A model generated the notes under the pieces. The model was not told the origin of the DNA, did not search any database, and worked only from the letters and a program-made list of their open reading frames with translations. The translations under genes and the position numbers were made by a program. Below are positions 52,471 to 61,800 of a stretch of DNA of 64,000 nucleotides, in pieces. This DNA comes from Streptomyces candidus (lineage in GTDB: Bacteria > Actinomycetota > Actinomycetes > Streptomycetales > Streptomycetaceae), in the NCBI RefSeq assembly GCF_014207445.1, contig NZ_JACHEM010000005.1:248001-312000 (forward strand), in the 5' to 3' direction. Each line of letters starts with the position of its first letter. The first letter of the stretch is position 1.

Positions 52471-53841
52471 CTACTGACCACCGAGGGACAGGATTTCGTC
52501 CAAACCCGCCCGAAAGGAACTGTGTAACAGTTCGGCGTCCTTTACTGCTGTCGGGTCGAGATTCATGCCGATGGCGCACGTTCCGTCGTATGAGCACATC
52601 GCTACGGAGAGTGCACAGTTCACCACCGGCGCGAACCCGAAAAGTTTGATGAGGCCCTTTCCGGCAATACTTCTGCGTTCTTCGGGGCCTGGTACGTAGG
52701 TGCAGTGGACGTCGCTCTCGGTGACGAGGTCTGTCAACACGCGTACCGCCTTCGCCGGGGCGGCCGCCAGCACGGGGGAGAGGGGACCGAGCCGGTCGGG
52801 GTCGATGGAGGGCAGGGCGCGGGCCGCACGAACCGATCTGTATGTCTTTTCCAGGCGCCGCCGCACGTCCTCCTCGCCGGTTGCTCCCGCGAGGCGTACG
52901 CCCGTGAAACGGTTGCGCGGCTCGCCCGGCCGCGCGGGCAGTGCGACGGCGACCGCCATCGGAACGCGGTCCCAACCGAGGCCGACCGCGCGGTGATAGT
53001 GGTGCAGCCCACCCACCACTGCCGTCAGGAACGCGTCGTGAGTCGTCCCGCCGACAGTGCGTCCCGCCCGGCGCAGCTGCTCCTTGGGAGCGGTGAGCGT
53101 CAGGAGCCTGCGGTCCTGAGAGCGGCCGACGAGAGCGGGGGAGTGTTCGGCCGGCAGGCAGAGCGCGGACTGGGATGCCTGCAGTCCGGCTCCCGCCGTC
53201 GCCACGTGTCGCAAGCCACTTTCCAGGAGTCGACGTCCCGCGCCGACCGCGCCCGCGCCGAGGCCGTGCCATGAGAGGCGGCCGTCCGGAGGGGGACTGT
53301 CCGCCGCTTCCTGCTCCTGGGTGATCAGACTCAGCCGGTTCGGGCTGGGCCGCGGCGCCAACTCGTCGCACAGCGAAGAAAACAGTTCCAGCGCGCGAAG
53401 GCCGTCCACCATGGCGTGGTGCAGACGTATGATCAGCGCGGCGTTTTCCCCCGGCCCCCTTTCCACCAACAGCACATCCCAGAGCGGTCGGTCCTTGTCG
53501 AAGGGGGCGGTCGCCGCTGCTTGCGCCAACTCGAGCAGTTCCGTCTGGCCCGCCGCACCCGGCAGAGCCGCGCGACGAATGTGGTGGGAGAGGGTGACTT
53601 CGTCCAGCGCCTCCCACCGGGGGCCGCCGATGAACAGACGCGGACCCGTCACCCGTGAGCTCAGCAGTGCGTTGTGGCGGATGGCGCGCTGCATCGCGGC
53701 GGTCAGGGCGGTCAGCTCCGGGGTGCCGTCCAGTTCGGCGACGCCGATGACCGGTAGCCGAAGTCCTGAGTTCTCGACCTGCCACAGGAGCGCTTCGGAC
53801 GTGCTGAGTGCACGCGATCCTTCGCCGGCGGCTGTGCCCAT
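52471..53841 (-). CDS. Wax ester synthase / diacylglycerol acyltransferase (WS/DGAT)
   Basis: This 456-residue protein has the active-site HHxxxDG motif at residues 141-147 (LHHAMVDG) and an N-terminal SEALLWQVENSG block. The second family block is near VPMAVAVALPARPGEPRNRF, and a late motif is CSYDGTCAIGMNLDP. The family transfers acyl groups to diacylglycerol (giving triacylglycerol) or to long alcohols (giving wax esters) on lipid droplets or membranes. AAGGAGG precedes the ATG. A TTA leucine codon at 52525-52527 makes translation depend on the bldA tRNA in Streptomyces, implying late, developmental expression. Its place in the same direction as the synthase and the GPAT/AGPAT genes suggests it finishes the lipid. 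Confidence 0.92.
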   Translation of the reverse strand: MGTAAGEGSRALSTSEALLWQVENSGLRLPVIGVAELDGTPELTALTAAMQRAIRHNALLSSRVTGPRLFIGGPRWEALDEVTLSHHIRRAALPGAAGQTELLELAQAAATAPFDKDRPLWDVLLVERGPGENAALIIRLHHAMVDGLRALELFSSLCDELAPRPSPNRLSLITQEQEAADSPPPDGRLSWHGLGAGAVGAGRRLLESGLRHVATAGAGLQASQSALCLPAEHSPALVGRSQDRRLLTLTAPKEQLRRAGRTVGGTTHDAFLTAVVGGLHHYHRAVGLGWDRVPMAVAVALPARPGEPRNRFTGVRLAGATGEEDVRRRLEKTYRSVRAARALPSIDPDRLGPLSPVLAAAPAKAVRVLTDLVTESDVHCTYVPGPEERRSIAGKGLIKLFGFAPVVNCALSVAMCSYDGTCAIGMNLDPTAVKDAELLHSSFRAGLDEILSLGGQ

Positions 53842-53879
53842 CGGATTCCTCCTTCGATTCGGTGTGGGAGGGGGTGTGT

Positions 53880-55457
53880 TCAGCTCAGGGGCACCGTGAG
53901 TGCGGCCTGGTGCTCTTCCGAAGAGTGGAGGACCACCCTGCTCAGGGGGCGTGTGGCTCCCCGGCATGTGGGGTCCCAGGTGCCGACGATCAGACCCAAC
54001 CGGTGGCCCGTGGGCACGTCGCACACGGCGGTGCGCAGGGTGACGGAGAACGGAGCGGGTCCCTTGCCGCCGGTGGCCAGCGTCACCGCACCCTGGCTGC
54101 ACAAACGGCCGACACCTGAAGGCCCCACCGCGTAGAGGTGCGCGGTCACCGTCACCCGTCGGGCGTGGCAGCTGACCGAACCCTCCAGGACGGGGGAGCC
54201 CCGCAGCTTCCTGGGCCGGTCGAACACGGCTGTGGTCCACGACGCTGCCGCCGGACCGGGGACGAGGGGAAAATAAACAGACGGGGGGTATCCGGTGACC
54301 CGCTCGACCAGCCGGGACAGGGCGGGAAAGCGGTCGGTCGCTCCGGACGGAAGAGCCCCCCGCAACCGGGCCTGCCAGGCGGACCCCTCGGCGCCCATGC
54401 GGCCAGGGCCGAGACGACGCGGAGGCCCCAGTCCATAGACCTGGGTGCGCGCGGGAACCACCGGGTGGGACGTTGTTCGGCTCGGCAACGGGCGTTGCTT
54501 CGCGGGACTCCCCAGCACCTCGACTCCCTCCGTGGGAACCCCACGGGGCAGCCCGCGCAGTTCCTGGTCCAGCCAGTCGCCCGCGCGACGCCAGATTTCG
54601 CGTCCCGATTCACTGGTCAGCTGGGCCCAGGGCAGTACGGGATGCTCGTCGGGGTGCAGCAGAAGCCGCGACCGGCAGGGCAACTGCTGGTGAAAAGCAT
54701 GTGCTTGCTCGGCACGGAGGACCGTGTCGTTCCAGCCCGCAGCGAGCAGGACGGACAGTCCCGGCCGGTCGAAGCGCTCGATGTGCTGAGCGGCAGAACG
54801 CTGAGCCGCCCAGTCACGGAGTTGGGCGCGCCCCAAACCGCTGTAGAGCAAGAGGGACTTCAGGGCGACGTCGGGGGAGAAGTGTCCCCCGAGCGCACCC
54901 GCCACCAGGAGGGCCGTGCTCAGTCGTGGAGTGTCCCCCGCCAGGAGGGCAGAACCGAGATCGGCCCACCCGTCGACCGCGACCACGGTGGCGATGCGCG
55001 GCTCGAACGCCGCCGCGAGCAGACTGATGCCGGCGCCGTAGGAGAGTCCCACGGCGGCCACTCGCTCGGTGTCGGCGCACGGGTAGTGCTGTTCCACCCA
55101 GTCGATCAGTGTGCTCAAATCCTGCACGTCCGAATGCGATGCGGCTTCGACGCGGCCACCGGACCCGCGGAAACCACGGGGTGAGTAGGCGGCCACTATG
55201 TAACCCGATTCGGCAAGCCAGTCCAGAAACCATCCGAAGCTGCTTGCGGAAGCGGCCCAACTCGCGGGCAGAATGACGAGTGGCCGACCGACTTCCTCTG
55301 TATTCCCCGCGCCCCGGACCTCGACGTCGAGCGAAACCCCGTCCTCGGTGAGCACCCAGTGCTTCTGGCCACCCCTCCCCGTGAAGGGCGACAGGGAGAA
55401 ATTCTTGCCTTCGGCGGGCGAAAAAAAATGCGAGGAAAATTTTCGATGCAGCCGCAT
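53880..55457 (-). CDS. CocE/NonD (X-Pro dipeptidyl-peptidase S15-like) hydrolase
   Basis: This 525-residue protein has an alpha/beta-hydrolase core in its first 300 residues: ILPASWAASASSFGWFLDWL, AAYSPRGFRGSGG, nucleophile Ser139 in GLSYGAG, an acid in GWNDTVLRAEQ, and His in DEHPVLPW. A C-terminal beta jelly-roll module follows (TAHLYAVGP, TGHRLGLIVGTWDP), as in CocE-type esterases. There is no clear secretion signal, although the N terminus is basic and phenylalanine-rich. It is the first gene of the long minus-strand block and 38 bases ahead of the WS/DGAT gene. In M. tuberculosis a WS/DGAT (Rv2484c) also neighbours an esterase (LipQ). It may release or edit acyl chains, but the substrate is not evident. 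Confidence 0.85.
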   Translation of the reverse strand: MRLHRKFSSHFFSPAEGKNFSLSPFTGRGGQKHWVLTEDGVSLDVEVRGAGNTEEVGRPLVILPASWAASASSFGWFLDWLAESGYIVAAYSPRGFRGSGGRVEAASHSDVQDLSTLIDWVEQHYPCADTERVAAVGLSYGAGISLLAAAFEPRIATVVAVDGWADLGSALLAGDTPRLSTALLVAGALGGHFSPDVALKSLLLYSGLGRAQLRDWAAQRSAAQHIERFDRPGLSVLLAAGWNDTVLRAEQAHAFHQQLPCRSRLLLHPDEHPVLPWAQLTSESGREIWRRAGDWLDQELRGLPRGVPTEGVEVLGSPAKQRPLPSRTTSHPVVPARTQVYGLGPPRRLGPGRMGAEGSAWQARLRGALPSGATDRFPALSRLVERVTGYPPSVYFPLVPGPAAASWTTAVFDRPRKLRGSPVLEGSVSCHARRVTVTAHLYAVGPSGVGRLCSQGAVTLATGGKGPAPFSVTLRTAVCDVPTGHRLGLIVGTWDPTCRGATRPLSRVVLHSSEEHQAALTVPLS

Positions 55458-55528
55458 GGTGTCCCATCGAGGAGAAAGCGGAGTCGCTGATGCAATTCAG
55501 CGTAGGAGCTGTTCCTTGCAGGTGGCAA

Positions 55529-55534
55529 CGAGTA
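55529..55534 (-). promoter_or_regulatory. Candidate operator upstream of the hydrolase gene
   Basis: In the transcription direction it reads AAGGTACTCG, 72-77 bases before the hydrolase start. It shares TACTCG with the sites near pfaD and the HR-PKS. The 419-base divergent region 55458-55876 around it contains no gene and must hold both promoters. Confidence 0.3.
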
Positions 55535-55803
55535 CCTTCTTACGGGTACGAAGGAAGCTGTTTGGGCGCCGAGGGACCGACCGCCCTCACGGTTCACCCG
55601 GCGCAGCTGGTTTCCGCACGGCAGGGGACACACTTCGGCTTGCAACCTCGCCGCGGCGTCCGCCGGTCCGGTCCTTCGGTGCCACCGATTTACGGGACGG
55701 AGCCGAACCGTCAAAAGTCCCCTTTCCGGCTGTAACGCAAGGCAGTCACAGAAGCTCGATCAGGGCACGCATGACGAAAGTCCCGGTCACACACGGCTAA
55801 ACC

Positions 55804-55823
55804 AGTACCTGTTTACTTACTCG
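55804..55823 (+). promoter_or_regulatory. Candidate operator upstream of the HR-PKS gene
   Basis: The plus strand reads AGTACCTGTTTACTTACTCG, 54-73 bases before the GTG at 55877. It shares AGTACCT and TACTCG with the pfaD site. A further ACTTAC lies at 55843-55848. Confidence 0.4.
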
Positions 55824-55876
55824 GGCAGAGGACAGCCAAATCACTTACGGATACATTCCTTCTTGTCCGATGCCAG

Positions 55877-58800
55877 GTGCACGGTCATCAGTTCCTCGCA
55901 TTCAAGACTGGAGTGTGTGGCACCTTGAACACCGAAGGACTCTCTCCCGGGAAATCCTGTCCGCCCGTAGAAAACTCCGTGGCCGTGGTGGGGATCGGCC
56001 TGCGGCTGCCGGGTGGCATTGTGAGCATGAACGGCCTGTGGCGAGTACTGGACAAGGGCCTCGACGTCGTGAGCGAAGTCCCTGCTGACCGCTTCGACCC
56101 GGATCGGTTCACCGATTCTGCTCCGGACCGGGCCGGTAAGTCCTACACCGCGGCCGGCGGTTTCCTCACCGACGTGGCGAGCTTCGACGCCGACTACTTC
56201 GGAATTTCGCCGAAGGAGGCCGGGAAAATCGATCCCCAGCAACGGCTGCTGCTCGAATGCTCGGTGGAAGCTCTGAACGATGCCGCGATCGCACCGTCGA
56301 CCATCGCCGGCGGGGACTGCGCCGTGGTCATGGGGCTGTCCGCGCATGATTACGCCGATCTCGGACATCGGCGGCCCCGGTCGATGAATGCCTACACGAT
56401 GTCGGGCGGGGCCGCTTGCAACGCGGCCAACCGTGTGTCGTACTTCTTCGACTTGCACGGTCCCTCCACGGCGGTGGACACCGCCTGCGCTTCAGCGTTG
56501 ACCGCGATTCACCAGGGGTGTGAAATTCTGCGCTCCGGCCAGAGCTCCCTGGTCCTGGCCGGTGGGGTGAACGTCCTTCTGGCTCCGGGGAACTATGTCG
56601 GGTTCTCCCAGGCGTCGATGCTTTCCCCGACGGGGCGATGCCGACCCTTCTCGGCGTCTGCCGATGGCTTTGTGCGCTCGGAGGGCGCCGGCGTTCTGGT
56701 ACTGAAGCCACTGGCGGCAGCGATCGCGGACGGCGACCGCGTACACGCTGTCATCGAGGCCAGTGGGGTGAACTCGGACGGACGGACTGCCGGGCTTTCT
56801 CTGCCCAACCCCGAGGCACAGGCGCACCTGCTCTCGCAGGTGTACGAGCAGGCCCACATCGACCCTCGGCACCTTGCCTATCTGGAAGCACACGGCACGG
56901 GAACGCAAGCGGGAGACCCCGTCGAGTGCATGGCTCTGGGGAAAGCTCTGGGCAGCCGCCGGGACGGCGAGCTGCTGCCCATCGGATCGGTGAAGTCCAA
57001 CCTCGGGCACCTGGAGGCCGCCTCGGGCATCCCGAGTGTGCTGAAGGCCATGCTGGTTCTGCGCGAAAGGAGAATTCCCGCAACCTTGCATGCCGAACCG
57101 GCCAACGGGAACATCGACTTCGCGGAGATGGGGCTGGAGCCGGTCGTGGCAGCACGGCCTCTCGCGGCTTTGTCGCGGCCGATGGTCGGGGTCAATTCCT
57201 TTGGCTTCGGCGGAGCCAACGCCCATGTGGTGTTGGCTCCTGCTCCGCAGCCCGCCAAGGATGCCGGAAAACCTCGCCCGAGGCAGACGTTGCTGATGGT
57301 GTCCGGCCATACCCAGGCAGCGCTGAGCGCCGCCGCGGCCGGCATGGCGGATGCGGTGGAGAGCCGGACCGAGGACCTGTACGACATCGCCTATACAGCC
57401 ACGCGCCGTCGGGGCCGGGAGGACAACCGTGTCGCGGTCCTCGCGTCCGACGCCCGGCAGGCGTCGGCTGCCCTGCGCGCCGTGGCCGTCGGTGACGCCG
57501 CTCCTTCGTCGGCGTCCGCCGCCTCGGTCAGCCGGGGGGTGGTCGGCTTCGTCTTCGCCGGCAACGCCTCGCAGCGGCCGGGCATGGGCCGCGACCTTCT
57601 CGGTAGCGATCAGGACTTCGGCAATGAAGTCAGGGCGGTCAGCGACGAGTTGGAGCCTTTGCTGGGCTGGTCCGTGCTGGCCGAGATGCGCACACCTCAG
57701 GAGGATCGCTGGCAGCTCACCGAGGTCGCGCAACCCATGCTGTTCGCCCTGCAGGCGGGGCTCACTGCGTCACTGGCCGCGCGGGGCATCAACCCGGCCG
57801 CGACGGTGGGGCACAGCGTCGGAGAAGTCGCCGCCGCGTACGCGGCCGGCATCCTGGACCGCGCTTCCGCCTGCCGGGTGATCGCCGAACGCAGCCGGGC
57901 CCAGGGCCTTACGGCAGGAACCGGCTCGATGGCTGCTCTGGGTCTGGGCCAGGAGGCCGCTCAGCGCCTGCTGACCGAACCCGCCTTCAGGGGCCGTCTG
58001 TCGGTAGCGGGAATCAACAGCGACCGCGACGTCACCGTCGCCGGCGAGAGCGCAGCCATGGCCGTCCTTGCCGCCCGCGCCGGGAGCGAGGGCTGGTACT
58101 ACCGCGAACTGGGGCTCAACTACGCCTTTCACACGCCCGCCATGGACGCGGTACGCACACCATTGCTCAAGGCACTGGCGGGCCTGCAGCCCCGGCCGGG
58201 CCGCATCGCGATGGCGTCGACCGTTACCGGCGCAAGCATCGCCGGTCCCGAAGCGGACGCCGAGTACTGGTGGCGCAACGTTCGGGAACCGGTTCTGTTC
58301 GCCGAAGCTGTCCGGTCCCTGACCGACGTCGCGGGGTGCGATGTGCTGGTGGAGGTCGGGCCGCATCCGGTGCTGGGCACGTACCTGCGCCGGATCACCG
58401 CCGAGCACTCCACATCCGTCGCCGTTGTTCCGAGCCTCAGCCGCAGCGCCACCGGCTCCCGGGCGCTGGACACCACGCTGGCCCATGTCGTCGCGACTGG
58501 AGCGGACATCGACTGGGATGTCTACTTTCCGCGCCCCGGCCACGTCGTGGCCCTTCCGGCGTACCCCTGGCAGCGCGAACGGCACTGGACCGGCGAGCCC
58601 AGCTGGTGGTTGCAGGACAGCGCCGAGGAGGAGAACCCGCCGGTCATGCAGCACCCGCTGCTGGGAACCCGGCAATCGGCCCCCCACCCGACATGGCACC
58701 GCCGGCTGGACGGAGCCGTGCTGCCGTGGCTGGCCGACCACAAGGTCGGTGAAACCGTTGTCATGCCGGCCGCCGCCTATGTGGACATGGCCCTCGCATC

Positions 58801-61800
58801 CGCCGCAACAGGTGAGGATTCTGCTGTAGAAGTCGTCGGCTTGGACATCCCCCGGGCTCTGCCACTTCCGCTGGACGACCCGGACATGGACATCCACCTG
58901 CACAGCCAGGTGGCGCGGGACGGCAAGTTCACCGTCGCCAGCCGCACCTCGGACAGTACCGAGTGGACCATCCATGCCGAGGCCCGCACCCGGCCACTGC
59001 TCCGTGTTCCGCCCGCAGCGCTGGAGCTGGACGCCGTACGTGCCCGTATCGCCCGGACCCTTACGTCGGAAGAGCTGTACTCGGCGTGCGCGAGTGCCGG
59101 ATTGCCCTACGGGCCCGCCTTCCAGGTCCTGTCCGAGGTGTCCGTGGGCGAGTCCGAGGTGCTGGCCCGGTACAACAGCCGGAGTACGCCCGACGGGCAC
59201 GCGGCGCACCCCACGATCCTCGACGGTGCGCTACAGGCCGGCATGCCCTTGCTGACTTCCCTGGACGGGCAACCCGCTCCGTATCTGCCGGCACGGATCG
59301 ACGTGATCCGCTCCTGGTCAACCCCTGCCAACGACGGTTTCATCCATGTGAAAGCCCGGACACTGTCTGCCCGGGAAGCCATCTGGGACGTGACGGTTCT
59401 GGACGCTGAGGGGACCGTGTCCCTGGAACTGCTGGGCTGTCACCTCAACCGCTTCGACACGGTACGTCCGGCGCAGGACGACCGCCTGACCGAAGCACTC
59501 CGGGCCGCCCCCCTAGCAGGAGCTCCCGCCCGCCCCGCCCCCTTGCCGCCGCCCGCCCAGCTCGTCGCCTCATGCGCCGCCACCCTGGACGCGCTGCTCA
59601 CCGACTGGCAGACCATCGATTACGGCACCTACCGCACAGCGCTGATGGACATGGTCTCGCTCTTCTTCTCCGAGGCACTCACCGCACTTCTGCCCGGCCG
59701 CACAAGCTTCGACATCCCCAGCCTGATCGCGGCAGGTGTCCATCGCAAGCACACGCAACTGCTGCTGTCCCTGACCGGCATCGCCGAACGGTGCGGGGCT
59801 CTCGCAGCGCAAGGCACCGACAGGTGGGACGTGCCGGCCATCGGTGAGCACCCGACCGGCACGCGTGCCTTTCAGGACCTGCTGCGGAACTTCCCGGACT
59901 GGGGGGCCATCACCCATGTCTACGGCATCTGCGCACAAGCTCTCCCGGCGGTGCTGCGCGGCGACGAGGACCCCCTCGACATCCTGTTCAGCGACACCGA
60001 CGCACTCGCCGCCCGGTTCTACGACCACGCTCGCTTCCTGCAGTACTCCAACCGAGCCGCCACCGAGCTGCTGCGGGCAGCGGTGCGCGACTGGCCCGAG
60101 GACCGGCCGTTGCGCATCCTGGAGGTCGGTGCCGGAACCGGCGGGACCACCGCACACCTGCTGCCCCATGTGCCGCCCGAGCGCACCACCTACACCTACA
60201 CGGATGTCTCCTCGGTCTTCCTGCCCAAGGCCCGGGCCCGGTTCGCCGCGTACGACTTTCTGGACTACCGGTGCCTGGACCTGGAATCCGATCCCTCGGG
60301 ACAGGGGTTCGAAAGCGGGTCCTTCGACATCGTCGTGGCCTCCAACGTATTGCACGCCACCAGTGAGCTGGACACCACCGTTCGCCGCCTGGCCCACCTG
60401 CTCGCCGACAACGGACACCTGATCGCGCTGGAGTGCCACAGCAACGATTTCCTCACCCCGGTCTTCGGGCTGCTCAACAGTTTCTGGCGTGCCGCCGACA
60501 CGGTCCTGCGCCCACACGGCCCGCTCCTCTCCCGGGCCGACTGGCCCGCGCTCCTCACCTCATGCGGCTTCGCCGAGAGTGCACAGGTGGGCGACACCAC
60601 CGAACCCGGTCACAGCGACTTCTCCGTCATCCTCGCCTCGCGAGCTCCCCGCGACAGCCCTCCCGGCCGAACCCAGGTCGCTCCTGCCGCCGAATCCCGG
60701 CACTGGCTGGTGGCCGACCTCCACGAGGATGCACCGTCAGCAGCCTTCACCGGCCAGGACCTGCTCACCGCACTGACAGGACGCACCGAGGATCCTGCGG
60801 TCGTGGTCCCGGCGAGCACGGAAACCTCCCATTGGACGTCCCGGCTCGCGAGCATCGACGGCCCCGCGGACATCGTGCTGATCGCCGGGGAGCTTGAGAG
60901 CAGCGCCCCGCAGTCCGCCTCGGAAAATGTCCGCTACTGCGCCGTGCTGCGTGCCCTCGCCGCGGCCTGCGACGCGGCCGAGGACCGCATCCGGCCCACT
61001 GTGTGGATCGTCGTCCGTACGCCGGAAGGACCTCTGCGCTTTCCCCCGGCCGGGCCCCGTGCCGGCACTGTCCTGTGGGGCGCGGCCCGGACCCTGGCCA
61101 ATGAGATGTCCCACCTGACCGTGCGGAAGATCGCGGTGAGCTGCGCGCCCGAAACACCGCGCGCCTTGGACGATCTGCTGCTCGAACTGACCTCCCGCAC
61201 GGACGAGGACGAAGTCGTCCTGTCCGGGGGCGGCCGGTTCGTGCCCCGGGTCCGGAAAGCTGCTCCGTGTCCCACCGAGGTCTCATCCGAACAGGCCTAC
61301 ACGCTGGGCCTCTCCGCGCCCGGCCTGCACTACCGCCTCGCCTGGAAGCCCATGGAGGTACCCGCGCCAGGGCCCGGACAGGTGGTCGTGCGGGTGAGGG
61401 CCGCCGCGCTCAATTACCGGGACATCATGGCCGCCACCGGGCTGGTTCCCCCCGCACAGGACGAAAGCCGCCCCGACATCACCGGACTTGGCCTGGAATG
61501 CTCCGGCACCGTGACCGCCGTGGGACCCGGGGTCAGCACCCTGGCCCCCGGGGACCGCGTGACCGGGGTCTCGCTGGGCTGTTTCGGTTCCCACGCCGTC
61601 ACCCGTGCTGACCGGGTGCTGCCCATCCCCGAGGGGTGGACCTTCGCCGAAGCCGCCACCGTTCCCACCGTTTTCGTCACCGTTCTGCACAGCCTCCAGC
61701 AGTTGGCTCGCCTCACGGCAGGCGAGACCATCCTGATCCACGGAGCGGCCGGCGGAGTCGGCATGGCCGCCCTCCAGTACTCCCGCCATGTCGGAGCCCG

